DNA of 64,000 nt from Stenotrophomonas sp. ASS1. Lineage in GTDB: Bacteria; Pseudomonadota; Gammaproteobacteria; Xanthomonadales; Xanthomonadaceae. The position numbers were made by a program, and so were the translations under genes. Below the pieces are notes generated by a model that had not been told where the DNA came from, did no database searches, and saw nothing but the letters and a program-made list of their open reading frames with translations. Of the stretch, positions 55,986 to 64,000 are shown piece by piece. The DNA lies in assembly GCF_004346925.1 (NCBI RefSeq), contig NZ_CP031167.1:1-64000 (forward strand), written 5' to 3'. Each line of letters opens with the position of its first letter. The stretch's first letter is position 1.

Positions 55986-56936
55986 ATGAGCGTGGCAGTG
56001 CGAGGAGGGTCTGCGCGTGGATGGGGGCTGGCAGTCATGCTGCTGGCCGTGGCCGCGTGCCGTGAACCGGCCAACGATCCGGCCAGGCCGGCAGCCGAAC
56101 CAGTTGCGGCGGTGCAGGCGATGGCCCTGCGCCTGGCCGAGGACGATCTGGTCGGCTATGCAAAGCTGTCGGTTCCCCCCAGCCAGTACCAGCGCCTGCA
56201 GCAGGCCTGGGCCGAGGGCCATAGCCAGTGGCCGCTGACTGAACTGCCACTGGGCGACCAGCTGCTGCCGATGCTGGCCGCACTGCGCAAGCCCAATGCC
56301 GGTGCCGAACTGCAGCGCAGCTTCGATCGCCAGCTGGCTGGCCAGGCCAGCGCCGTACGCCAGGCCGCGCAGTCGATGGGCAACTTCGGCGTGCAGTACC
56401 TGCGCCACCAGAAGGGCTATACGCCCGGCCAGCAGGCCCATTACATCGCCCTGGTCGAAACCCTCGCCAGCTGGGCGCAGGGCGCGCCGATCAGTGACCG
56501 TGCGCGTGCACGCAGCACGATCGCCGCGCTGGTGGGCGCCGCCGGCAAGGTCGGCTTCGATGACGAGGCCGGCCTGCAGGCCGCGGGCATGGAAGGCAGC
56601 CTGCAGCAGCTGGCGCCGTTCATCCACACCCTCAAGGCGGTGCTGGGCAGCTACGGGTTGGGCGTGGATGACGCGCTGCGCAGCGTGCGCGGTGAACTGC
56701 TCTCGGTGGAAGGCGACAACGCGCTGGTGCGCCTGCACTACGACCTGGCGGGGCGTGAGATGACCCTGCAGCTGCCGCTGAGCCGCCGCGAGGGCCACTG
56801 GTACCTGACCCGCACCCTGGCTGACACCGACGCGCTGCTGCGCAAGGCCGACGCGGCCCGCGCCGCTGCGTCGCCGTCACCGGCTGAAGCCCCCGCCGAG
56901 GGTGGGGAAGCGGCAACGCCGCCGCCTAAGCCATAA
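55986..56936 (+). CDS. Predicted lipoprotein of unknown function
   Basis: The 316-residue protein has a signal peptide with the lipobox VAAC (Cys near residue 24-25), so it is probably a lipoprotein. The rest is mostly helical, without a recognised domain; the segment PPSQYQRLQQAWAEG and the C-terminal Ala/Pro-rich tail are unremarkable. The ATG at 55986 follows GGGGAG. Its TAA stop overlaps the ATG of plsB, so the two are probably in one operon. The function is unknown. Confidence 0.75.
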   Translation: MSVAVRGGSARGWGLAVMLLAVAACREPANDPARPAAEPVAAVQAMALRLAEDDLVGYAKLSVPPSQYQRLQQAWAEGHSQWPLTELPLGDQLLPMLAALRKPNAGAELQRSFDRQLAGQASAVRQAAQSMGNFGVQYLRHQKGYTPGQQAHYIALVETLASWAQGAPISDRARARSTIAALVGAAGKVGFDDEAGLQAAGMEGSLQQLAPFIHTLKAVLGSYGLGVDDALRSVRGELLSVEGDNALVRLHYDLAGREMTLQLPLSRREGHWYLTRTLADTDALLRKADAARAAASPSPAEAPAEGGEAATPPPKP

Positions 56937-59572
56937 TGGCGCCGATGTCGAAACAGAACCCGCTGCCGTTCCCCGGCGAAGAATCCCAGTCGACGCCCGC
57001 CGATACGGTGCCGGCGTCCCCCTCGACCGGTACCGGCCCGAACCCGGTACCGCCGCCCGCGCACGCGCGTCCGGCTGGCCGCCGCCCGCTGTGGGCTCGC
57101 CTGCTCGGCCGTCTGGTCGAGCCGTGGCTGTCGCTGAAGATCGAACCGGAAGACCCGGGCCAGTACAACGATGGCCGCCCGGTCATGTACGTGCTGGAGG
57201 ACTACGGCCTGTCCAATGCGCTGATCCTGGACAAGGCCTGCCGCCAGGCCGGCCTGCCGTCGCCGCTGGTGCCGCTGGCCGGTGACCCGACCGGCCGCAA
57301 GCGCGCCTACCTGGCGCTGTCGCGGCGCAGCTCCAGCAACTCGCTGATTCCCGAACAGCGCGGCGCCAAGACCCATTCGGACTCGCTGGCCAAGGTCCTG
57401 CAGGCCCATCGCGTGCGCGATGACCTGGACGTGCACCTGGTGCCGGTGTCGATCTTCGTCGGCCGCGCGCCGGACAAGCAGAGCGGTTGGTTCGCCGTGC
57501 TGTTCTCGGAAAACTGGGCGCTGGTCGGCCGCTTCCGCCGCCTGCTGGCGGTGCTGCTCAACGGCCGCAGCACCATCGTCCGCTTTGCCCCGCCGATCTC
57601 GCTGCGCAGCACCGTGGACGAAGGCCTGGAGCCGGAGCGCACGGTGCGCAAGCTGCAGCGCGTGCTGCGTACCCATTTCCGCCGCATCCGTGAATCGGTG
57701 ATCGGCCCCGACCTGTCGACGCGGCGCCTGCTGGTCGACCAGGTGCTGGCGGCCGAACCGGTGCGCGAAGCGATCGCCGCACAGGCCAAGCGCGACAATT
57801 CGAAGCCGGCCGATGCCTGGAAGAAGGCGCACGCCTACGCCTGGGAAATCGCCGCGGACTATTCCAGCCCGGTGGTGCGTTCGGCCAGCTTCATGCTCAG
57901 CCACGTGTGGAACCGCATCTATGCGGGCGTGCTGGTGCACCACCTGGACAAGTTCAAGGCCGCCGCGCCGGGCCATGAAGTGGTCTACGTGCCCAGCCAC
58001 CGCAGCCACATGGACTACCTGCTGCTGTCGTACCTGCTGTACGACCGTGGCATCGTGCCGCCGCACATCTTCGCGGGTATCAATCTGAACCTGCCGGTGG
58101 TCGGTACCCTGCTGCGCAAGGGCGGTGCGTTCTTCGCGCGCCGTAGTTTCCGTGGCAATCCGCTGTATTCGGCAGTGTTCTCCGAATACATGGCGCAGCT
58201 GGTGTCAGGCGGATATTCCATCGAGTACTTCGTCGAAGGTGGCCGCTCGCGTACCGGCCGACTGCTGCAGCCCAAGGGAGGTGTCATCTCGATGACCCTG
58301 CGGGCCTATCTGCGCCAGCCGCGCAAGCCGGTGCTGTTCCAGCCCATCTACATCGGCTACGAGAAGCTGATGGAAGGCAACAGCTATCTGGACGAGCTGT
58401 CCGGCCGGCCGAAAGAAAAGGAATCGATCTGGTCGCTGCTGTGGGGCATCCCCAAGGTGCTCAAGCAGAACTACGGCCAGGTGGTGGTGAACTTCGGCGA
58501 GCCGATCGAGCTGACAAGTGTTCTTGCAGCCAATGCTCCCGAATGGGATGGCCGGGCTGTGCCGGAGGATGAGAAGCCGGCTTGGCTGATGAAGACCGTC
58601 GATACTCTCGCGCAGAGCATCAACGTGCGCGTCAATGCCGCCGCCGACGTCAACCCGATCAACCTGCTGGCGCTGGCCCTGCTGTCCACGCCGAAGCATG
58701 CGATGGGCGAGGCCGACCTGATCGCGCAGATCGAGCTGTGCAAGACCCTGCTGGTCGAGATGCCGTACTCGGACCGGGTGACGGTGACCCCGCACTCGCC
58801 GGAGCGGATCATCGCCCACGCTGAGGAAATCAACGTCCTCACCCGCATCAAGCACCCGCTGGGCGATGTGCTCAGCGTCAGCGGCGATACCGCAGTGCTG
58901 CTGAGCTACTTCCGCAACAACGTAGTGCACCTGTTCACCGCCTCGTCGTGGGTGGCCTGCTGCTTCCAGAACAACCGCCGCATGAGCCGCACCGGCCTGG
59001 TCCAGCTGGGCCGTACGGTATACCCGTTCCTGCAGGCCGAGCTGTTCCTGCCGTGGAGCGAGGACGAGTTCGCCCAGCGCATCGACCGGACCATCGACGT
59101 GTTCGTGCGCGAAGGCCTGCTGCAGAACGTCAACGATGACGACGGCGGCATCCTCGCGCGCAACACCGGGCAGACCGACGAGGTGTTCCGCCTGCGTGCG
59201 ATCGGCCATTCGCTGCAGCAGGCGTTCGAGCGCTATTACATCGCCATCTCGGTACTGGTGAAGAACGGCCCCGGCGTGCTCGGCGCTGCCGAGCTGGAAA
59301 GCCTGTGCCAGCAGGCGGCGCAGCGGCTGAGCCTGCTGTATGCACCGGCGGCACCGGAGTTCTTCGACAAGTCCCTGTTCCGCGGCTTCATCCAGAAGCT
59401 GCGTGAGCTGCGCCTGGTGTGGCCGGACGAGAACAGCAAGCTGCTGTTCGACGAACGCCTCGATGCCTGGGCCAAGGACGCCAAGTTCATCCTCGGCCGC
59501 GAGCTGCGCCACACCATCGAACGGGTCAGCCCGGAAGCGGCACGCCCGGACGAGCCTGCGCCGCAGGATTGA
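56936..59572 (+). CDS. plsB: Glycerol-3-phosphate 1-O-acyltransferase PlsB
   Basis: PlsB adds the first acyl chain to glycerol 3-phosphate, the committed step of phospholipid synthesis, at the inner membrane. The 878-residue protein has the HX4D catalytic motif (HRSHMDY, near residue 355), FVEGGRSRTGR and the other blocks of the acyltransferase family. The start may be the ATG at 56936 (MAPMSKQN) or at 56945 (MSKQN); the second sits 7 nt after CATAAT. The length exceeds the E. coli enzyme (807) mainly through an N-terminal proline-rich extension. Confidence 0.96.
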   Translation: MAPMSKQNPLPFPGEESQSTPADTVPASPSTGTGPNPVPPPAHARPAGRRPLWARLLGRLVEPWLSLKIEPEDPGQYNDGRPVMYVLEDYGLSNALILDKACRQAGLPSPLVPLAGDPTGRKRAYLALSRRSSSNSLIPEQRGAKTHSDSLAKVLQAHRVRDDLDVHLVPVSIFVGRAPDKQSGWFAVLFSENWALVGRFRRLLAVLLNGRSTIVRFAPPISLRSTVDEGLEPERTVRKLQRVLRTHFRRIRESVIGPDLSTRRLLVDQVLAAEPVREAIAAQAKRDNSKPADAWKKAHAYAWEIAADYSSPVVRSASFMLSHVWNRIYAGVLVHHLDKFKAAAPGHEVVYVPSHRSHMDYLLLSYLLYDRGIVPPHIFAGINLNLPVVGTLLRKGGAFFARRSFRGNPLYSAVFSEYMAQLVSGGYSIEYFVEGGRSRTGRLLQPKGGVISMTLRAYLRQPRKPVLFQPIYIGYEKLMEGNSYLDELSGRPKEKESIWSLLWGIPKVLKQNYGQVVVNFGEPIELTSVLAANAPEWDGRAVPEDEKPAWLMKTVDTLAQSINVRVNAAADVNPINLLALALLSTPKHAMGEADLIAQIELCKTLLVEMPYSDRVTVTPHSPERIIAHAEEINVLTRIKHPLGDVLSVSGDTAVLLSYFRNNVVHLFTASSWVACCFQNNRRMSRTGLVQLGRTVYPFLQAELFLPWSEDEFAQRIDRTIDVFVREGLLQNVNDDDGGILARNTGQTDEVFRLRAIGHSLQQAFERYYIAISVLVKNGPGVLGAAELESLCQQAAQRLSLLYAPAAPEFFDKSLFRGFIQKLRELRLVWPDENSKLLFDERLDAWAKDAKFILGRELRHTIERVSPEAARPDEPAPQD

Positions 59573-59604
59573 AGGCAGCGCCGGGCGATGCCCGGCGAAC
59601 GGCA

Positions 59605-59662
59605 TGCCAACCAAGGTTGGCATCTACCGGGGCGAAGCAGTAGATCCACGCCATGCGTGGAT
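59605..59662. repeat. Two GTAG/CTAC-ended palindromes tail to tail
   Basis: TGCCAACC-AAGG-TTGGCA-TCTACC (59605-59628) and GTAGATCCACGCCATGCGTG (59640-59659, continuing to 59662) face each other. They have other arm sequences than the common SMAG units but the same GTAG end. Confidence 0.8.
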
Positions 59663-59672
59663 GGGCCACCAC

Positions 59673-59876
59673 TCAGGCCGGTTCGTCGGGAATCTGCAGG
59701 CTTTCCAGCCTGGCGATGCAGTCCTTCAGCTGCAGCTTGCGCCGCTTCAGGCGCTTGGCTTCCAGCTCGTCCTCGCCATTGGCGGCCATGCGGGTGATCT
59801 GTTCATCCAGCAGGCGGTGCTCGGCGCGCAGGGCGGCGAGGTGCTCGACGATCTCGGCGGGGCTGTAGGTGTCCAC
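59673..59876 (-). CDS. DUF465/YdcH-type small coiled-coil protein
   Basis: This 67-residue protein is a DUF465 (YdcH-like) member, a short helical hairpin with regular heptads (LRAEHRLLDEQITRMAANG and RLKRRKLQLKDCIARLES). These proteins are abundant in proteobacteria and poorly characterised. The GTG at 59876 (VDTYSPAEIVEHL) is used because it follows CGGAGG; the upstream frame is not protein-like. It ends 100 bases past the plsB stop, converging on it. Confidence 0.82.
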   Translation of the reverse strand: MDTYSPAEIVEHLAALRAEHRLLDEQITRMAANGEDELEAKRLKRRKLQLKDCIARLESLQIPDEPA

Positions 59877-59954
59877 AGCCTCCGAGCATACACAGCGTTG
59901 ATGACTGCCGGGAGAGGGGAATCCCGACCCCCAGCCGGGGCGGCTCCGAGCCGT

Positions 59955-59960
59955 TAGAAT
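59955..59960 (+). promoter_or_regulatory. -10 element, leaderless ttcA mRNA
   Basis: TAGAAT is followed by 7 nt and the ATG at 59968, so transcription would start on or beside the start codon. Confidence 0.55.
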
Positions 59961-59967
59961 GGAACCC

Positions 59968-60888
59968 ATGAGTGCCGTGATTTCCCTTCCCGATCCCCAG
60001 CCGCGTGCCGTCCGCGATCCGCGCGTGGCCGAGCGTGAGCAGCACAAGCTGGCCAAGCGCCTGCGCCGCCAGGTCGGCGAGGCGATTGCCGACTTCGGCA
60101 TGATCGAGGCCGGCGACAAGGTCATGGTCTGCCTGTCCGGCGGCAAGGACAGCTACACCCTGCTGGACGTGCTGCTGCAGCTGCAGAAGAAGGCGCCGGT
60201 GCCGTTCGAGCTGGTGGCGGTGAACCTGGACCAGAAGCAACCGGACTTCCCCGAGCACGTATTGCCGGAATACCTCGCAGGCCTGGGCGTGCCGTACCAC
60301 ATCATCGAGCAGGACACCTATTCGGTGGTCAGCCGGGTCATTCCGGAAGGCAAGACCATGTGTTCGCTGTGCTCGCGGTTGCGTCGTGGCGCGCTGTACA
60401 ACTACGCCGAGACCCACGGTTTCACCAAGATCGCGCTGGGCCATCACCGTGACGACATGGTGGCCACGTTCTTCATGAACCTGTTCCACCACGCCAAGCT
60501 GTCGGGCATGCCGCCGAAGCTGCGCAGCGATGACGGCAAACACGTGGTGATCCGGCCGCTGGCCTATGTGCGCGAAAGCGACATCGTCGAGTACGCACAG
60601 GCACGCCAGTTCCCGATCATTCCCTGCAACCTGTGCGGCAGCCAGGAGAACCTGCAGCGCCGCCAGGTCGGCCTGATGCTGAAGCAGTGGGAAAAGGACC
60701 ACCCGGGCCGCATCGAGCAGATCGCGCGTGCCATGGGCGAAGTCCGGCCCTCGCAGCTGGCCGACACCACCCTGTTCGACTTCATGGCGCTGGGCCGTCG
60801 CGACGACGCGCCGCTGCCCGACGCCCATGCCTGGCTGGCCGGCTCCCCGGCCGACGCCGACGCAGATCCCGAGACGCCCACCGTTTAA
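59968..60888 (+). CDS. ttcA: tRNA 2-thiocytidine(32) synthetase TtcA
   Basis: TtcA adds sulfur to cytidine 32 of certain tRNAs. The 306-residue protein has the PP-loop SGGKDS (about residues 56-61) and two CxxC pairs (MCSLC near 132 and CNLC near 221) that bind the iron-sulfur cluster. The ATG at 59968 is used because the promoter element at 59955-59960 would start transcription there; the ATG at 59959 (three codons earlier) would overlap that element. rdgC follows 36 bases downstream. Confidence 0.95.
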   Translation: MSAVISLPDPQPRAVRDPRVAEREQHKLAKRLRRQVGEAIADFGMIEAGDKVMVCLSGGKDSYTLLDVLLQLQKKAPVPFELVAVNLDQKQPDFPEHVLPEYLAGLGVPYHIIEQDTYSVVSRVIPEGKTMCSLCSRLRRGALYNYAETHGFTKIALGHHRDDMVATFFMNLFHHAKLSGMPPKLRSDDGKHVVIRPLAYVRESDIVEYAQARQFPIIPCNLCGSQENLQRRQVGLMLKQWEKDHPGRIEQIARAMGEVRPSQLADTTLFDFMALGRRDDAPLPDAHAWLAGSPADADADPETPTV

Positions 60889-60924
60889 GGTCGGTCGCCC
60901 TTCCTCTTTGCCATCCGGAATTCC

Positions 60925-61830
60925 ATGTTCTTTCGCAACCTGACGTTCTTCCGTTTCCCGACCACCACCGATTTTTCCGAAGTCGACACCCTGCTGCCGC
61001 ACGCGCTGCTGAAGCCGGTCGGTGCGCTGGAAATGAATTCGCGCGGCTTCATCTCGCCGTTCGGCCGCGAGGAGAAGGAACTGCTCTCCCACCGCATCGC
61101 CGAACATCTGTGGCTGACCGTGGGCGGCGAGGACAAGATCCTGCCGGCGGCGGTGGTCAACGACCTGCTCGAGCGCAAGCTGGAGGAGATCGAGGAGAAG
61201 GAAGGCCGCCGCCCGGGTGGCCGCGAGCGCAAGCGCATGAAGGACGACCTGCTGCATGAACTGCTGCCGCGCGCCTTCGTGAAGTCCTCGCGCAACGACG
61301 CCTTCATCGACCTGCAGCACGGCTACGTGGCGGTGGATACCTCCAGCCGCAAGACCGGCGAGTACTTCATGTCCGACATCCGCGGCCTGCTCGGCAGCTT
61401 CCCGGCGATGCCGCTGAATGCCGAAGTCGCACCGCGTTCGATCCTGACCGGCTGGATCGCCGGTGAGCCGCTGCCGACCGGGCTGAGCCTGGGCGAAGAG
61501 TGCGAGATGAAGGACCCGGTGGAAGGTGGCGCGGTGGTCAAGTGCCAGCACCAGGAACTGCGCTGCGACGAGATCGACAAGCATCTGGACGCCGGCAAGC
61601 AGGTGACCAAGCTGGCGCTGATCTTCGAAGACAACCTGTCCTTCGTGATCGGCGACGACCTGATCGTGCGCAAGCTGAAGTTCCTCGATGGCGCCCTGGA
61701 CCAGCTGGAGCATGCCGACGAAGACGGCCGCCGCGCCGAGTTCGACGCCCGCTTCGCCCTGCAGAGCGCCGAGATCCGCCGCCTGTTCCTGTTGCTGGAA
61801 GAAGCCTTCAAGCTCAGCAAGGCTGACTGA
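60925..61830 (+). CDS. rdgC: Recombination-associated protein RdgC
   Basis: RdgC binds DNA and restrains RecA in several gammaproteobacteria. The 301-residue protein has the family N-terminus MFFRNLTFFRFPT, the segment GFISPFGREEKELL and a C-terminal FDARFALQSAEIRRLF. The length is that of E. coli RdgC (303). It lies downstream of ttcA and may be cotranscribed with it, but no operon is proven. Confidence 0.95.
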   Translation: MFFRNLTFFRFPTTTDFSEVDTLLPHALLKPVGALEMNSRGFISPFGREEKELLSHRIAEHLWLTVGGEDKILPAAVVNDLLERKLEEIEEKEGRRPGGRERKRMKDDLLHELLPRAFVKSSRNDAFIDLQHGYVAVDTSSRKTGEYFMSDIRGLLGSFPAMPLNAEVAPRSILTGWIAGEPLPTGLSLGEECEMKDPVEGGAVVKCQHQELRCDEIDKHLDAGKQVTKLALIFEDNLSFVIGDDLIVRKLKFLDGALDQLEHADEDGRRAEFDARFALQSAEIRRLFLLLEEAFKLSKAD

Positions 61831-61877
61831 ACAGGCAGCCCGACGGCCGCCGGTCATCCGGCGGCCCGAAGCGGCGC

Positions 61878-61883
61878 TATGCT
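61878..61883 (+). promoter_or_regulatory. -10 element, leaderless YgjP-like mRNA
   Basis: TATGCT is followed by 6 nt and the ATG at 61890, with no ribosome-binding site. Confidence 0.5.
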
Positions 61884-61889
61884 GGGCGC

Positions 61890-62669
61890 ATGAGCCGTCT
61901 GCTGCGCCGCCTGATCAGCCCGACCCCGCCCGCCACCGTACAGCGCGACACCGTTCGCCTGCGCCTGGAGGATGCCGAGATCGAGGTGCTGCGCGTGCGC
62001 GATCCACGTGCGCGCCGCATCAAGCTGAGCGTGGACGAGCGCGGCGCACGCTTGACCCTGCCGCCGCGCGCAAGCCTGGTGATGGGCGAACGCTTCCTGG
62101 AACAGCATCGCGACTGGCTGGCGCTGCAGCTGCGCCAGTACCAAGGCCAGGGCCTGCCGGCACCGCTGCAGCCCGGCGAAGACGGCGTGCTGCCCCTGCG
62201 TGGCGAACTGCTGCCGCTGCGCTGGCAGGAAGGCCGCTACGCGCGCCTGGAGATCGACGCGCACGGCGCCTGCGTGCAGTGGCCGACCCGCGGCGGTGAT
62301 GCCACCCTGCGCCGCCTGCTGCGCGAGTTCTACGAAGCCCAGACCCGCGCCGACGTCGGCCGCTGGCTGCCGAAGTACCTGCCCACCCTGCCGCGCGCAC
62401 CCAGCCGCCTGCGCCTGAAGGTGATGTCCTCGCAATGGGGATCGCTGGCCCCGGATGGCAGCATGGCACTGGACCTGGCGCTGGTACTGGGCCGGCCTGA
62501 GGCGTTCGAGTACGTGCTGGTGCACGAGCTCTGCCACCTGATCCAGCCCAACCACTCGCCCGCGTTCTGGCACGAAGTGGAACAACGCTTCCCCGCCTGG
62601 CGCGAACAGCGCGATTACTTCCAGCTCGAAGGGCGCCGACTGAAGGCGATGCTGCGGCAACTGCTATAG
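61890..62669 (+). CDS. YgjP-like (DUF45) zinc metallopeptidase
   Basis: The 259-residue protein has the zinc motif HELCH (His212, Glu213, His216) followed by a third ligand in NHSPAFWHEV. This is the layout of the YgjP/M48-like DUF45 family (WSS domain nearby, as in SSQWGSLAPDG). The substrate is unknown. Its stop codon lies inside a 17-bp perfect palindrome at 62656-62693, so the 3' end of the message forms a strong hairpin. Confidence 0.85.
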   Translation: MSRLLRRLISPTPPATVQRDTVRLRLEDAEIEVLRVRDPRARRIKLSVDERGARLTLPPRASLVMGERFLEQHRDWLALQLRQYQGQGLPAPLQPGEDGVLPLRGELLPLRWQEGRYARLEIDAHGACVQWPTRGGDATLRRLLREFYEAQTRADVGRWLPKYLPTLPRAPSRLRLKVMSSQWGSLAPDGSMALDLALVLGRPEAFEYVLVHELCHLIQPNHSPAFWHEVEQRFPAWREQRDYFQLEGRRLKAMLRQLL

Positions 62670-62693
62670 CGCGCGGGCGCTATAGCAGTTGCC
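62656..62693 (+). terminator. Palindrome at the 3' end of the YgjP-like gene
   Basis: A perfect 17-bp stem (GGCAACTGCTATAGCGC at 62656-62672 with its complement at 62677-62693) has a 4-base loop and includes the stop codon. A T-run is missing, so it may act as a transcript-stabilising or weak terminator hairpin. Confidence 0.7.
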
Positions 62694-62806
62694 CGCGCAT
62701 TCTTCCTCTACCCCCGCCTTCGGCGCGCTCCTTCAACAGAAGGGGCTTCACAATAGACACTGGCCCGCATCCGAGCGTGCGCGGTACCGATGTTCCGGGA
62801 GAGGTT

Positions 62807-63103
62807 ATGTGCGAGTTGCTTCAAATCATCAGGATCGCCGGCTTTGCACTGTGCGTGATTGCAGGGTTAACCGCCGTACTTTCTGCAAACGCATACTGCA
62901 AAAAGAACGGAATCAACATGAATACCTTCGAGGGCATGTTCGAGATGTACCGGCGGGTTTTCAGATTTGAGAACAAACGCCTCTCGATACTGATGTTGTC
63001 TACCACCTATGGCGGGGCCGTGGTGATGGCGGGGGTTATCGCCATTACATTCTGGGGCCAGGCACAAGGGTGTGACTTCCACATCAACAGGCTCGCGCGC
63101 TGA
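62807..63103 (+). CDS. Small two-helix membrane protein of unknown function
   Basis: The 98-residue protein has two predicted membrane helices (ELLQIIRIAGFALCVIAGLT and TTYGGAVVMAGVIAITFW) and a charged loop between them (EMYRRVFRFENKRL). The ATG at 62807 has a GGGAGAGG ribosome-binding site. The coding DNA is more AT-rich than its neighbours and uses rarer codons, which could mean recent acquisition. I do not recognise the family. Confidence 0.65.
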   Translation: MCELLQIIRIAGFALCVIAGLTAVLSANAYCKKNGINMNTFEGMFEMYRRVFRFENKRLSILMLSTTYGGAVVMAGVIAITFWGQAQGCDFHINRLAR

Positions 63104-63574
63104 ACTTGGCGGTGCATCGGCGCTCTCACAGAACGGAGCCTGGATAGAAGCTCCCCCAGCATAGGACGCAAGAGCAGAGCGCATGTTTGGCTGACACGCC
63201 CAGCGCGGGGTTCCAGTCATCACGTCGAAGAGCAGCCGAGCATGGCGATGCCGGTCGTCCTGACCGGCACCCTTCGGGCCGTCGCAAGCGACGTTGGCAG
63301 CGGCTCCTGCTGCAACCTTCGGCTCTACATAGGAGCGCGCGCAGCGCGCGACCCGCTCCTGCTCTTCTTTTCTTTCTTCCGTGGTGGGCACACCGGAATC
63401 TGTCCGTGGCCGGGCGGGGTGGGTTGCGCAGGGGCGTGAGCCGCATGGATGCGGCGACCGAGCTTACAAGGACGTACTTGCAGCGATCCCTGCGCAATCC
63501 ACCTCGCCAGGCCAAGCACGGCTTTGCCTTCGGATACCACCCACCACGAGGGGCTCAGCCGTTGGCCGAAACCC
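63104..63574. other. Gene-free interval before mgsA
   Basis: No credible gene is present in these 471 bases. The segment contains a pyrimidine-rich run (63360-63385) and a GGGGCGTGAGCCGCATGGAT stretch (from 63423) that resembles the dispersed elements at 18.9-19.1 kb and 52.3 kb in layout. Confidence 0.5.
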
Positions 63575-64000
63575 TCACCCCGCCCGCAGCGCCACCGCCG
63601 CCGCCCACCGCGCCGCCACCCGCGGCGCCGTAATGCACACCGCCTGATCGGTCACCGTCGTCACCGCGCGCTCCAGCAGCTGGATATCCGCCTCATGCTG
63701 GCGCGCCACATGCGGATCCTCGAAGAAGATCGCGCGCTGGCAACGCCCCTCCAGCACCCGGTCGGCAATCTGCGCATCACCGCCCATCGGGCCGCTCTGG
63801 TAGCGCGTCACCCACGGCGTATCACGCGGCCAGCCCCGGCTCCAGGCCAGCTCGTTCAAACGCTGGCCGGTGGTCCCGGTGGCCACCCGCTCACCGAACC
63901 GGGCCAGCACATCGAAGTGCTCATCGGCGAAGGCCAGCATCGCCGGCTTCATCGCATCGTGCGCGATCAGCGCCAGCGTCTGGCCTTCGAACGCATGCAG
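63575..64000 (-). CDS. mgsA: Methylglyoxal synthase, partial (cut by the window end)
   Basis: MgsA converts dihydroxyacetone phosphate to methylglyoxal. The visible part includes LALIAHD, ATGTTGQRL, SGPMGGDAQIADRVLEG and IFFEDPHVARQHEADIQ. The conserved SGPMGGD and the downstream Phe-Phe-Glu-Asp-Pro match the family. The frame is open across the window boundary, so the N-terminus lies beyond base 64000. The internal ATG at 63952 is not the true start, because the preceding codons (LHAFEGQTLALIAHDA) continue the family sequence. Confidence 0.93.
   Translation of the reverse strand: MHAFEGQTLALIAHDAMKPAMLAFADEHFDVLARFGERVATGTTGQRLNELAWSRGWPRDTPWVTRYQSGPMGGDAQIADRVLEGRCQRAIFFEDPHVARQHEADIQLLERAVTTVTDQAVCITAPRVAARWAAAVALRAG

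Overview
The window is the replication-origin end of a high-GC gammaproteobacterial chromosome, almost certainly Stenotrophomonas (Xanthomonadaceae). The evidence is the gene order dnaA-dnaN-recF-gyrB, a tonB-exbB-exbD-exbD cluster, and many extragenic palindromes that begin with GTAG (the SMAG/REP type described in S. maltophilia). The assignment to Stenotrophomonas is an inference from gene order, protein sequence and repeat type; no database was searched. The window starts on the first base of dnaA, and base 64000 cuts a gene (mgsA) on the minus strand. No rRNA, tRNA, prophage, insertion sequence or CRISPR array was seen.

Layout. 1-7.4 kb: dnaA, dnaN, recF and gyrB, with DnaA boxes in both the dnaA-dnaN and dnaN-recF gaps. 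Four near-perfect parS sites and one half-degenerate site lie between dnaN and the end of recF, and a repeated GAAATCTG motif fills the unusually long dnaN-recF gap. 7.4-13.1 kb: a CPBP membrane protease, an M48 lipoprotein protease, a TPR protein and the TonB energy-transducing system with two ExbD paralogues. 13.2-20.4 kb: cardiolipin synthase, pdxJ, a radical SAM protein, a 2OG-Fe(II) oxygenase, fbp and an aspartate/aromatic aminotransferase. 20.6-27.8 kb: a TonB-dependent receptor, small hypotheticals and the Ku/LigD end-joining pair. 27.9-33.3 kb: adhP with an FNR/ANR-type box, eda, a cysteine dioxygenase-like cupin, a LacI regulator, and phhA opposite an Lrp-type regulator. 33.4-43.5 kb: a divergent superfamily 1 helicase, a patatin lipoprotein, an AIM24 protein, a second TonB-dependent receptor, a secreted acid phosphatase and a secreted hydrolase pair. 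43.6-52.2 kb: an orphan ABC ATPase, a fatty-acid desaturase overlapping an EF-hand protein, mutM, opgD, a Sel1 protein, tdk and rep. 52.5-64 kb: GNAT, YceH, an e(P4) phosphatase overlapping pyrF, a candidate small RNA, a lipoprotein, plsB, a DUF465 protein, ttcA, rdgC, a YgjP-like metallopeptidase and partial mgsA.

How the genes work together. The first 7 kb starts, clamps, repairs and unwinds replication forks, and parS would anchor segregation of the new origins. The TonB cluster would energise the two outer-membrane receptors found later. Ku/LigD, mutM, rep, recF and rdgC are genome-maintenance functions. Most of the rest is conserved housekeeping or envelope biology.

The signals most worth following are the GAAATCTG repeat plus parS/DnaA-box arrangement between dnaN and recF, a structured untranslated segment ending in a strong terminator after pyrF, and a recurrent promoter layout in which a -10 hexamer sits 6-9 nt before the start codon (leaderless mRNAs).
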